Below are positions 27,994 to 36,154 of a stretch of DNA of 64,000 nt, piece after piece. The position numbers were made by a program, and so were the translations under genes. The notes under the pieces are model-generated. The model made no database searches. It saw nothing but the letters and a program-made list of their open reading frames with translations, and was not told the DNA's origin. Source of the DNA: Ruminococcus flavefaciens. Its GTDB lineage: Bacteria > Bacillota > Clostridia > Oscillospirales > Ruminococcaceae. The stretch lies in the NCBI GenBank assembly GCA_023662725.1, contig JAMPIL010000001.1, positions 1,011,618 to 1,075,617 on the forward strand, written 5' to 3'. Position 1 is the first letter of the stretch. Each line of letters begins with the position of its first letter.

Positions 27994-28022
27994 AGTATAC
28001 CATAGCTGTAGAATTTTTGCAA
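27994..28022 (-). promoter_or_regulatory. Aminotransferase promoter
   Basis: On the minus strand, TTGCAA (complement of 28017-28022) and TATACT (complement of 27994-27999) with a 17-base spacer. The rest of the 27949-28277 gap holds only this, the opposing promoter at 28171 and AT-rich sequence. Confidence 0.7.
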
Positions 28023-28170
28023 GTGACAATATAACAAATATTGAACGGGGAAAATGGATTTTTTTGGTGCTTTCGGCATGAAACGAGTTATATGCTTGTA
28101 AATGCATGGTTGTATTTACTAAAAATGTGAGCTTGTATTATAATTTTTTAATAAATATATACCAAAAATA

Positions 28171-28199
28171 TTGACAAATCGGAATGCTTTATATATAAT
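28171..28199 (+). promoter_or_regulatory. Promoter of the dockerin-transglutaminase gene
   Basis: TTGACA at 28171-28176 and TATAAT at 28194-28199 with a 17-base spacer. The leader is about 70 bases with no recognisable riboswitch. Confidence 0.82.
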
Positions 28200-28277
28200 A
28201 AAAGTGATATATAAATTATAGATATAAATATATACTTTTTTAGGGGAGAATCGGGAATAAATGGAGGTTTTGCCGTT

Positions 28278-29546
28278 ATGAAAAAATTTTTCTCAGTGCT
28301 TTTATCTGTTACGTTTTTTTCGACATTTTTGAGTTGTACGGGAAGGTTTGTATCAGCCGATCATATTCCGGAAGACATGATTTTTTATGAATCAGAAGAA
28401 AACTCGGAAAACGGCTTGGGCTGGATTTATTTCGATGATTCTGCTGAAATTTTATCATCCGATCAGAGTGAGATGCCATATAGCTTTGGAGCATATCTTG
28501 ATAAGAATAATACTGATGTGTATAATGCGTTTATTAAGCGTGCAGAACCGTCCGTCGAGCAATTAACGGTTAAGCTTTCCGAGCCTGTAGCTATTGAGAT
28601 TTCGACCAATATTCCTTCTAAAATGACCGATGAGGATAATCAGATCTACAGCAGCGCTCTCTTTGCAAGCTGCCGTCCGGGAATTGATTCTGCTCTTTTT
28701 GATGTTCCCGAATTATTCTGGTTGGATATAACACGAATGGGGGTAACCGTAAAAAATTACAGTTCCAGCTATAATATACGCACTAAAAAATATACCATTG
28801 TTATGGAGGCAATAACGTTTTCTCCGGATTTTTTTGAAGCTTATGGTTCGATGGAATCTGTTCTGGAGTATAAGCAGCGTCTTAGTGAAGCTGTTGCAAA
28901 TGTTCCGATAGAGGGTGAAACACGCTATGAAAAGCTGAAAAATATTCATGATCATATATGTAATTTTACATATTATGACCTCGATGCTCCCTTTTGTACT
29001 TCCGCTGTGGGAGCAATTGTTGAGCCGGGAGCCGTTTGTGAAGGTTATGCGGAAGGATTTAAAATTATTTGTGACAACATAGGTATACCATGTATTCTTG
29101 TCGTCGGGAACTTTTCCGGTACAGATGATGAAGGACATATGTGGAATTATGTTCAGATGGAAGACGGCAAGTGGTATGGCGTTGATGTAACATGGGACGA
29201 TCTTAACGGAAAAAACGGCGAGGAGCTTCAGCACAAATATTTTCTCAAAGGCTCTGATAGCTTTTCCAAAAATCACACTCCTGTGTCGGAATTCGGAATA
29301 ACCATGCTTAATTATCCTGAATTATCAGAAAGCGACTACGTTCCGCCATCAACTGAACCGGAGTATGAAACAGGAGACGTTAATCACGATGGAAAAGTGA
29401 ATGTTGCCGATATCGTTTATTGTTCCGGCGCTGTTCTGAAAACGCATACTCCCGAATTTTCCTGCGATATTAATAATGACGGCACGGTTGATGCATTTGA
29501 TATTGTTCTGATAAGAAAACTTGTGATTGAAAAAAGTTCTGTTTAA
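28278..29546 (+). CDS. Secreted transglutaminase-like protein with C-terminal dockerin
   Basis: 422 residues with a signal peptide (1-27; Cys20 could alternatively be lipidated, but the lipobox is poor). The middle third is a transglutaminase-like papain fold: Cys254 in GAVCEGYAEG, His287 in GHMWNYV and Asp303 in GVDVTWDD form the expected triad. After a Pro/Glu linker, residues about 365-420 form a type I dockerin with two calcium loops (GDVNHDGKVN and CDINNDGTVD). It would therefore be a protein-active enzyme, either protease-like or crosslinking, docked to the cellulosome or cell surface. GGAGG lies ten bases before the ATG. Confidence 0.88.
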   Translation: MKKFFSVLLSVTFFSTFLSCTGRFVSADHIPEDMIFYESEENSENGLGWIYFDDSAEILSSDQSEMPYSFGAYLDKNNTDVYNAFIKRAEPSVEQLTVKLSEPVAIEISTNIPSKMTDEDNQIYSSALFASCRPGIDSALFDVPELFWLDITRMGVTVKNYSSSYNIRTKKYTIVMEAITFSPDFFEAYGSMESVLEYKQRLSEAVANVPIEGETRYEKLKNIHDHICNFTYYDLDAPFCTSAVGAIVEPGAVCEGYAEGFKIICDNIGIPCILVVGNFSGTDDEGHMWNYVQMEDGKWYGVDVTWDDLNGKNGEELQHKYFLKGSDSFSKNHTPVSEFGITMLNYPELSESDYVPPSTEPEYETGDVNHDGKVNVADIVYCSGAVLKTHTPEFSCDINNDGTVDAFDIVLIRKLVIEKSSV

Positions 29547-29570
29547 AATATAGTTTTTTTAATAGATTGC

Positions 29571-29599
29571 TTTACTTTTTGGAAATATAGTGATATAAT
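29571..29599 (+). promoter_or_regulatory. Promoter of the FNT channel gene
   Basis: TTTACT at 29571-29576 and TATAAT at 29594-29599 with a 17-base spacer. Confidence 0.55.
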
Positions 29600-29634
29600 T
29601 GTAAAGGTTATTTTTATCGGAAAGAGGCATTTTA

Positions 29635-30258
29635 ATGAAAAAATTTATCGACATTTTTTTAAGATCATTTGCAACAGGCGTAGCAATTGCCGTAGGAGGA
29701 ATCGTTTACTTATCTTGCGCCAACAAATACTTAGGAGCGTTTTTATTCGGCACAGGATTGTTTGTCATTCTCAATTTCGGGTTTAATTTGTTTACAGGCA
29801 AAGTCGGGTATGCTGTTGAAAACAAACCATCGTATATTATCGACCTTGTAATAATCTGGTTTGGAAATCTTGTCGGAACGGCAGTATCAGCTCTTCTTGT
29901 TTTAAACACAAGAATTTCCGGAATAAGTGAAAGGGCTGCCGGACTTTGCAAAGTTAAAATGGATGACACGCTTGCAAGTATATTCATTCTTGCATTTTTC
30001 TGCGGAATGCTCATGTTTATCGCTGCTGATGGATTTAAAAAGATAAGCAATCCGGTTGGACAGATGCTTGCGGTATTTCTGCCTGTAATTGTTTTTATTC
30101 TCAGCGGATTTGAGCATTGCGTTGCGAATATGTTTTATTTCACTCTCGCCGAGGCATGGACCTTGAAATCGTTCGGATATCTTATCATAATGAGTCTTGG
30201 AAATGCTGCCGGAGGAATTTTCATTCCTTTACTCAGAAAAGGATTTATTACAAAATAA
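29635..30258 (+). CDS. Formate/nitrite transporter family channel
   Basis: A 207-residue membrane protein with about six hydrophobic helices. The family hallmark is GFEHCVANM near residue 158, and a Leu-Phe-Thr-Gly motif near residue 53 fits the other half-site of the pore. At 207 residues it is shorter than FocA or NirC (about 270), with short loops and ends. Family members form pentamers conducting formate, nitrite, hydrosulfide or acetate. For a fermenting anaerobe formate or a related weak acid is the likely cargo, but this is inference. The gene stands alone with its own promoter and terminator. Confidence 0.87.
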   Translation: MKKFIDIFLRSFATGVAIAVGGIVYLSCANKYLGAFLFGTGLFVILNFGFNLFTGKVGYAVENKPSYIIDLVIIWFGNLVGTAVSALLVLNTRISGISERAAGLCKVKMDDTLASIFILAFFCGMLMFIAADGFKKISNPVGQMLAVFLPVIVFILSGFEHCVANMFYFTLAEAWTLKSFGYLIIMSLGNAAGGIFIPLLRKGFITK

Positions 30259-30262
30259 AATC

Positions 30263-30301
30263 AGGAGCTGCTTCACACTTTTTGTGAAACAGCTCCTTTT
30301 A
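30263..30301. terminator. Bidirectional terminator between the FNT and LCP genes
   Basis: AGGAGCTGCTTCAC pairs with GTGAAACAGCTCCT with one mismatch; T-rich flanks on both sides serve the convergent genes. Confidence 0.8.
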
Positions 30302-30303
30302 GT

Positions 30304-31662
30304 TTACTTACTGAAAATTTCATCTTCTAAAGTATCATAGTTCATATCAAAATCAACTCTGAGCACCGATTGATAGTTACCGTATTCATCGTACACGTCT
30401 TCTCCGCTGTAAGAGCCTTCAACAGGAATCTGAATCTGTTTTGTATCATACCGTAAAGCGGCAGGAAGTCTGAGTGAAAACAGGTAAAGATCCATTTTAG
30501 ACATATTGGTAGTGAGGTGCGGAAGAGCGTTTTTGGAAACCTGGGTTATAAATTTCGGACCGGATCTCACTGCTTTTTTCATGAGAGCTGTAACAACATT
30601 ACGCTGTCTTGAAGTTCTTTCAAAATCGCTGTTTCCGACATATCTTATTCTGGAGTAGCAAAGCGCCTGTTTTCCGTTCAGATGAACGTCGCCGCCTTTA
30701 TCGAGAAGATCGTCATATTTATCGTCACCCATTAATTCGTTGACCTCATTTATCAGGATAACGTTGATCTCGTTAGCTTCTTCATCAGAAATTTCAAGAT
30801 CAAGCCCGCCGGCGGCTTCGATAATTGATGAAACTGCATTAAAATTCACAGAAATATAATTGTCGATTTTAACGTAGAAATTGCTCTCAATAGTATCCAT
30901 AAGAAGATCAGGACCGCCGTAGGAATAAGCGGCATTGAGCTTGTCCATTCCGTAACCGGGGATATCAACATAGCAATCTCTCATAAAAGATGTTAGAATA
31001 GTCTCGTTGGTTTTTTTATTCAGCGATAATAGGATCATTGAATCGGAACGTCCACGCTCGTCGTTTGTTCTTGTATCAGTTCCTATGATAAGAACGCTTT
31101 GAACATATTTTGCACTGAGAGCGTCCTCATTTCGATTTCTTGAGCCGCCTTCAACGTGTTCTATTTTGCTTATAAGGCTTAACGAAACGCATGAGTAGAT
31201 TCCGAAAAGAAGCAGAAAAATGATAAGAAGCGATAAAATGACTCTTGAAATAACTCTTCCGAGGATGCTTTTGTGTTTTTTCTTTTTTCTCTTTTTAGGA
31301 TCAGGCTGTCTGCCGTATCCTCCTCCGGCAGGAGGACGTTGAGGAGGCTGTGGCTGTCCTCCATAATATGGCTGGTTCTGATAATACGGCTGCTGGGGAG
31401 GCTGCTGTTGTCCGCCGTAGTATTGTTGATTCTGATAATATTGTTGTTGATTTCCGTTGTAATACTGCTGATTCGGGTTGTTATAATTGTTATACATGGG
31501 CTGAGCATTGGTATTATTCTGCTGCTGACCATGATTTACCTGCTGATTGTAGATTCGAGCGTTCTGCTGATATTCATTTGAATCGCTTGGAATATACATT
31601 GTACTTTCGTTATCAGTGTTTTTCAGGTGTTTTTCTGAAGTTTCGTTATGTTTATCCTGCAT
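30304..31662 (-). CDS. LytR-CpsA-Psr (LCP) family protein with long Gln/Asn/Tyr-rich cytoplasmic tail
   Basis: LCP enzymes transfer undecaprenyl-linked polymers such as teichoic acids or capsule to peptidoglycan. The 452-residue protein begins with about 115 residues of low-complexity sequence full of Gln, Asn, Tyr, Pro and Gly, then a Lys/Arg-rich patch, one membrane helix (about 135-160), and the extracellular LCP domain. In the domain are TDTRTNDERGRSDSM (the Asp/Arg phosphate site), FMRDCYVDIPGYG, KLNAAYSYGG and a late RQRNVV. The ribosome binding site GAAAGGAG immediately follows a terminator hairpin (31683-31720). It is probably the last gene of the rlmB transcript. Confidence 0.9.
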   Translation of the reverse strand: MQDKHNETSEKHLKNTDNESTMYIPSDSNEYQQNARIYNQQVNHGQQQNNTNAQPMYNNYNNPNQQYYNGNQQQYYQNQQYYGGQQQPPQQPYYQNQPYYGGQPQPPQRPPAGGGYGRQPDPKKRKKKKHKSILGRVISRVILSLLIIFLLLFGIYSCVSLSLISKIEHVEGGSRNRNEDALSAKYVQSVLIIGTDTRTNDERGRSDSMILLSLNKKTNETILTSFMRDCYVDIPGYGMDKLNAAYSYGGPDLLMDTIESNFYVKIDNYISVNFNAVSSIIEAAGGLDLEISDEEANEINVILINEVNELMGDDKYDDLLDKGGDVHLNGKQALCYSRIRYVGNSDFERTSRQRNVVTALMKKAVRSGPKFITQVSKNALPHLTTNMSKMDLYLFSLRLPAALRYDTKQIQIPVEGSYSGEDVYDEYGNYQSVLRVDFDMNYDTLEDEIFSK

Positions 31663-31682
31663 GATGAACTCCTTTCAAAAAA

Positions 31683-31720
31683 AATCTGTATCCGGAAATT
31701 AAATGCTCCGGATACAGATT
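31683..31720 (-). terminator. Strong hairpin terminator/attenuator directly before the LCP gene
   Basis: AATCTGTATCCGG (31683-31695) and CCGGATACAGATT (31708-31720) form a perfect 13-pair stem. On the minus strand eight T follow, and then at once the LCP ribosome binding site. There is no room for a promoter between hairpin and LCP start. Confidence 0.85.
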
Positions 31721-31724
31721 AAAA

Positions 31725-34262
31725 TTAAAGTTTTTTAATACTTACAGCTATATAGGTTAAAACAGAGCAAGCTAAATTATATACGATAAGAGCCGTTGCC
31801 GACATATAGACGTAATTTGTTTCAAATGCCTTTGAAAGTATCATAAGCATTCCAAGACCGAAACCAAGTATGATCGAAACGGTCTGAAAAATAAGTCCGA
31901 TTATAACAGCAGAGTGAACTACCTTTGTTCCGATAATAAGCTGTGCAAACGAAGCAAATTTTCCTGTCGTTGCCATAGAGGCGCTTAAACGGACGGCTTT
32001 TTTCGATTCCTCATCAAAATCATCATGTAGTCTTTTGGGAAGAATTCTTATCATTTCTTCAGGAACTCCGAAAAGAGAACTGATTTTTTTAAGAGAAATA
32101 CAAGGATCAACGCTTTTCAATATCATACAAACCTTGCTTTTGCAAAGTCTTTTCATCCATTTTTTAACATTTTTGTCAGCCGTGATGTCAACTATGAACA
32201 TAGCCGCAAGATTGCCTGATATCGAAAGATAAAGGGCTTCCTGATTAGCCGAAGTTATCTCCGCCTCTTTGGTTTTGGTGGGAATACCTTCGATATTATG
32301 GCTGGTCATAAGCTCTCGGTTTCCGAAAAGAAGTCGCTTATTGTTTATCCAGCCGCATATTCCCATAGATTCCTCGAAAGAGTAGTTTTCGATCGGATAA
32401 AGATATTCCTCTCTTCCTTCGGTTACGTCCTTGAAAAGCATACGCATAATACTTCCGGCATGATGAGTAAGGCTGGCGGCTTCAAGAAGAGCCTCGTCAA
32501 TTTTAGTATTTGAAAATACCTTTATTCCGGCAAGTTTGACGTTTCCATCAGGGAAAAGCGAATCTGCATTTATAAGTACGGAATTTGTATCGTAAAAATC
32601 ATCTACGCTCTGATATCCGAGCATGATTCCTTCATTAGGAAAAACCGAAGCAGCCGTATTCTCAAGAGGAATGTTGACGACAAAAGGCATAGCGATGCAT
32701 GAAGTAGCGCAGATAAGCATACTGAATATTGAGAATCCGAAAGCGGCAGATTCAAGTGTAGCGAGAGTTCCTTTAGTGAAAAACGTAAGGAAGCACGATA
32801 CGATTATAGAAGCGATGAGACAGAACGGAGCTGCTCTGTGACAGTATGTATCCGCCATATCCGATGAATATGTATACCGCAGGAAATCGGTAAGGAAATC
32901 TGTTTTTCTTGTTGAGGCAAGAATGGGAAAATCGCCAAGAGTACCTCGTGTGAGCCGTTCTGCACGTTCTTCATCTGTTACATAAACAACGCCTGTTCGG
33001 TCGAAATTTTTGGAAACGAACTTAAAGTTTCTTTCGGCACGCCGTACGATAAGAAGTTTTCCGATTGCATTTATAAGCAGAGCCATTATACCGACAGGCA
33101 TATAGATGTGAATGTTATCCTGAGAAGCCATTTCGGGTTTAAGGAAAGCCGGAATCAAAGCTATAATACATGAAAGAGCCGTTACAGCAGTCATTGAATC
33201 GGTATCAGCCGAAAAGGTTAAAACCTTTTTAACTCCCTTTGAAATAACGGGAAGGGAAGAGGCGACAGCAATGATTCCAAGTATCAGATGAACTGCGATA
33301 TATGCTTTTGTGTTGCTTTTTTCAAGGACATTTATCAAAGGCAAACCAAATTGGTTTGCGATTGTTATAAAAATACTGAGGAATGCAGTCATTGCAAGAA
33401 TACAGACACGAACATTTATGGTGCTTTTCAGTTCGTAGATATCACGTCCTACATCCTCTACATCGCCGTAATAATTAAAATCAACGATACGCTTTGTACG
33501 TTTTTTCTTTGATTTTGAGGAAAGATATTCATCTTGTTCCTGAGTGATATGAACATCAAGAGCTCCGGCATCAATTTCAGTTGTTTCGCTGAGGTTTATG
33601 CTTGTTTTTTCTGCTCTCGGAGCTGGTTCAACAGGTTTTGCAGCTTCAACGGCAGCAGGAGAGGGAACAATATCGGTGATCTGTTTTCTGCCTTCCGGAC
33701 TGTCGTATTCCGCTTCGATTTGAGCACGGCTGCGTTTTTTCTTTTTAAAAGACGGTGGAGTATACATATATTCGCCGTCAAGGCTTTCATAATTATATGT
33801 ATAATCTGATTTTTTCTTTTTCTTGTTTTTCTTACTCTTTTTCAGATTTTCGATTTCCTTGGCACGAGTAGACTCGCTCATACGTCTGATTTGCGGAGTT
33901 GAGTCGGGGGAGAACTGAGTGGGTGGGATAGTTCCGGTGTTGGCAGAAGTCGATTTCTGATGAGTTACAGTACGGATACTTCCGATATTGTCTTTATCAA
34001 CAACAGAGATTCGTTTTTTAGAAAGATCCTCCGGCTTAAATTCGTTCGCCGGAGTCTGCTGACGAAGAGCTCCGTCAAAAAGATTTGATTTCTTATGTGA
34101 ATGAATAGCTGAAGAAGTCTGTTCAACGCTTGTTTCCGGAGCATTTATCGTTGAATTCAGAATTTTTTGAGCGTCAACTCGCCCCACCTGCGTTTTGGGT
34201 GATTGATTTTCGGGAGAATACTCGTTCAGAATATCCTCCAAAGATAATTTCTGATCCGGCAT
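31725..34262 (-). CDS. Degenerate P-type ATPase-like membrane protein (pseudo-ATPase) with disordered N-terminal tail
   Basis: The start is ATG 34262 after AAAGGAG; 45 upstream bases of open frame overlap rlmB. 845 residues: a polar, Lys/Ser-rich tail (1-285, including a poly-Lys run near 141-151), about four membrane helices (285-405), a short soluble part, two helices (475-530), then soluble domains laid out like the P and N domains of heavy-metal P1B ATPases, and two last helices (780-840). The Cys-Pro-Cys transport motif is replaced by CATSCIAM (518-525). The DKTG phosphorylation loop is replaced by LINADSLFPDG (563-573), and the GDGxND hinge is missing. N-domain-like HHAGS (600-604) and FGNRELM (646-652) remain. 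It cannot be autophosphorylated in the normal way, so a regulatory or scaffold role is inferred. It follows rlmB by 13 bases. Confidence 0.75.
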   Translation of the reverse strand: MPDQKLSLEDILNEYSPENQSPKTQVGRVDAQKILNSTINAPETSVEQTSSAIHSHKKSNLFDGALRQQTPANEFKPEDLSKKRISVVDKDNIGSIRTVTHQKSTSANTGTIPPTQFSPDSTPQIRRMSESTRAKEIENLKKSKKNKKKKKSDYTYNYESLDGEYMYTPPSFKKKKRSRAQIEAEYDSPEGRKQITDIVPSPAAVEAAKPVEPAPRAEKTSINLSETTEIDAGALDVHITQEQDEYLSSKSKKKRTKRIVDFNYYGDVEDVGRDIYELKSTINVRVCILAMTAFLSIFITIANQFGLPLINVLEKSNTKAYIAVHLILGIIAVASSLPVISKGVKKVLTFSADTDSMTAVTALSCIIALIPAFLKPEMASQDNIHIYMPVGIMALLINAIGKLLIVRRAERNFKFVSKNFDRTGVVYVTDEERAERLTRGTLGDFPILASTRKTDFLTDFLRYTYSSDMADTYCHRAAPFCLIASIIVSCFLTFFTKGTLATLESAAFGFSIFSMLICATSCIAMPFVVNIPLENTAASVFPNEGIMLGYQSVDDFYDTNSVLINADSLFPDGNVKLAGIKVFSNTKIDEALLEAASLTHHAGSIMRMLFKDVTEGREEYLYPIENYSFEESMGICGWINNKRLLFGNRELMTSHNIEGIPTKTKEAEITSANQEALYLSISGNLAAMFIVDITADKNVKKWMKRLCKSKVCMILKSVDPCISLKKISSLFGVPEEMIRILPKRLHDDFDEESKKAVRLSASMATTGKFASFAQLIIGTKVVHSAVIIGLIFQTVSIILGFGLGMLMILSKAFETNYVYMSATALIVYNLACSVLTYIAVSIKKL

Positions 34263-34275
34263 ATTGATTCTCCTT

Positions 34276-35034
34276 TTATGAGATTCTTCGCTGTCTGAGC
34301 GCTTCATACATAAAAATTCCGGCGGCTACAGAAGCGTTAAGAGAGTTTATCTTACCCATCATAGGCAGTTTTATCATAAAATCGCATTTTTTCTGAATTA
34401 GTTTGCTTATTCCAAATCCCTCTGAACCGATAACGAGAGCGCAGCTTCCGGTCAGGTCAGTTTCGGAATAATCGCTTCCGGATGCGTCTGTTCCGTATAT
34501 CCAGACGCCGTTTTCTTTAAGAGCGTCAATACAGGAGGCGAGGTTTGAAACTCTTGCAACGGGAACATAGCTTGCTGCTCCGGCAGAGGTTTTAAAAACA
34601 GTCGAATTCAGCGAAGCGCTGCGGCGTTTTGGAATTATAACACCGTCCGCACCGGAAGTTTCAGCCGTTCTTATAATTGCACCGAGATTATGCGGATCTT
34701 CGATCTCATCGCAGATAATAATGAAAGGTTTAGTACCTTTTTTCTGAGAAACAGCGAGGATATCCTCAATTGAGACATACTGTCCGCAAGCTCCGACAGC
34801 CACAACCCCCTGATGAGAAGCTCCTCCGGATAGCTGAGAGAGTTTTTTATCTTGAGCGTCTTTAACTACAATATTATTTTCTTTTGCAAGACGACGGATA
34901 AGATTAAGGCTTCCGCCTGTTCCGTCTATGTAAATAGTGTCAAGCTGAGCGCCTGATTTAATGGCTTCAATAACGGGATTTCTGCCGCATATTATGTTAT
35001 CGGCATCATTGCTTAAATTTTTTTCTTTTTCCAT
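34276..35034 (-). CDS. rlmB: TrmH-family 23S rRNA 2'-O-methyltransferase (RlmB type)
   Basis: A SPOUT methyltransferase. The 252-residue protein starts with a substrate-binding L7Ae-like domain (GRNPVIEAI) and ends with the knotted catalytic domain. The three SPOUT motifs are visible: EDPHNLGAIIRTAE (catalytic Arg), VIGSEGFGIS and MGKINSLNASVAAGIFMYE. In characterised members it methylates the ribose of a guanosine in the peptidyl-transferase loop (G2251 in E. coli). A hairpin (CAGAGG with CCTCTG) lies just upstream of the start, and no strong ribosome binding site is seen. First gene of a transcript with the pseudo-ATPase and LCP genes. Confidence 0.9.
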   Translation of the reverse strand: MEKEKNLSNDADNIICGRNPVIEAIKSGAQLDTIYIDGTGGSLNLIRRLAKENNIVVKDAQDKKLSQLSGGASHQGVVAVGACGQYVSIEDILAVSQKKGTKPFIIICDEIEDPHNLGAIIRTAETSGADGVIIPKRRSASLNSTVFKTSAGAASYVPVARVSNLASCIDALKENGVWIYGTDASGSDYSETDLTGSCALVIGSEGFGISKLIQKKCDFMIKLPMMGKINSLNASVAAGIFMYEALRQRRIS

Positions 35035-35179
35035 TTGAATCTTTTCAGAGGAATTTTCCTCTGCTCCTTTTGTTCTTTTTTACGCAGTATTACGCTATGT
35101 ATCATTATATCATCTATAAGCCAAAAATACAAGTATTTTTTTAGATGTTTCTTTTGTAATTTTATGAGAAATAATGGAA

Positions 35180-36022
35180 TTAACTGTCAATTTCAATAAC
35201 AGTAAATTCAGGACGGTTAAAAATTCTCGGAATAAAAATCATTCTCAGCGGCTTGGCTAGTCCTTTGCTTACGATATGAACTGATTTACCGCCGTTGTAA
35301 TCGAACATTCCGTTTGTATATTCGGGGAATAAACCTTGATCGGGAGCGTAAAGCCCTTGTTCGAGAATAAAAGGTATACGCCATTGTCCTCCGTGAGCGT
35401 GACCGGAGAGGATAAGGTCGAATTTAACATCTCCGCTGTCGAGGTATCTTCCATACTGTTCCGGCTGATGAGCGATAAGGATATTGTAAAAGTCGTTATC
35501 GAGAGTTTTAAAGGAATTTTTCAGCTGATCATCTTTATAAGCGTTTATTACGCCGTAAATTCGGATAGGCTGATTTTTTATATCCAACTCGAAATAATCT
35601 CCTATTGGAACGGAAATTCCAAGCGATTTCACCTCTTCGATAAAGCTTTTTTCATCGTCACGCATTTCCTCGTGATTTCCGGGAGTGTAGAAACAGCGGT
35701 AATTTTCCGCAGCCCATTTCATTAGAGTAAGCGAGTGCTTAGTGCCTCCCCATTGGTCAACAACGTCACCGCCGAAAATTACGATATCGGGTTCAGCGCT
35801 TTCGATTTCCTCGATAAGACCGGATTGGTCTGTTCCTCCGAAAAAGCAGTTATGAAGGTCGGAAATAAAGACAATTTTCAAGCCGTTCGGAATTTTATCA
35901 GATTTTATTTTATAGTTAACTGTTTGAAGCATAAATCCCCATATATAGAGTAAAATTATGACAGCGGCAGTTATTCCGGCAAAAATAAGTCGTTTTCGTA
36001 GTCTTTTGCGTTTTTCAGTCAT
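35180..36022 (-). CDS. Membrane-anchored metallophosphoesterase
   Basis: 280 residues, with a basic N-terminus and one membrane helix (about 12-32). The calcineurin-like phosphoesterase metal motifs are complete: ISDLHN near residue 53, GGDVVD near 84, GNHEE near 115 and SGHAHGGQW near 207. This YkuE/YaeI-like group often acts on lipid phosphates or other membrane-linked substrates; the actual substrate is unknown. The helix places the domain outside or at the membrane surface. Gaps of about 130-145 bases on both sides suggest it is a separate unit; no clear hairpin was found after it. Confidence 0.87.
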   Translation of the reverse strand: MTEKRKRLRKRLIFAGITAAVIILLYIWGFMLQTVNYKIKSDKIPNGLKIVFISDLHNCFFGGTDQSGLIEEIESAEPDIVIFGGDVVDQWGGTKHSLTLMKWAAENYRCFYTPGNHEEMRDDEKSFIEEVKSLGISVPIGDYFELDIKNQPIRIYGVINAYKDDQLKNSFKTLDNDFYNILIAHQPEQYGRYLDSGDVKFDLILSGHAHGGQWRIPFILEQGLYAPDQGLFPEYTNGMFDYNGGKSVHIVSKGLAKPLRMIFIPRIFNRPEFTVIEIDS

Positions 36023-36124
36023 TCTATTTTTCTCCTTTTAGGATTATTTATAATATATTATACACCTTGAAATATTTAATTGCAATAGACCGAGCTAATG
36101 TTTTACAATTTTTTTGCAAAAGGT

Positions 36125-36150
36125 AAGGACCGCTTTTTACAGCAGTCCTT
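36125..36150 (-). terminator. Possible terminator after the TtcA-like gene
   Basis: AAGGAC and GTCCTT arms with two extra internal pairs; the minus-strand side is followed by a T-containing tract that is not strong. Confidence 0.5.
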
Positions 36151-36154
36151 GATT

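Noticed and set aside
27949..28107. N-terminal extension of the aminotransferase
   Set aside because: The extra 53 residues cross a good promoter (27994-28022), are unlike the family, and a ribosome binding site precedes ATG 27948.
31273..31664. Hydrophobic plus-strand frames opposite the LCP tail
   Set aside because: They arise from the Gln/Asn/Tyr-rich repeat codons read on the other strand; no start signal.
31725..34262. Functional metal-transporting ATPase
   Set aside because: CPC, DKTG and GDGxND motifs are all missing, so transport by phosphorylation cycle is not supported.
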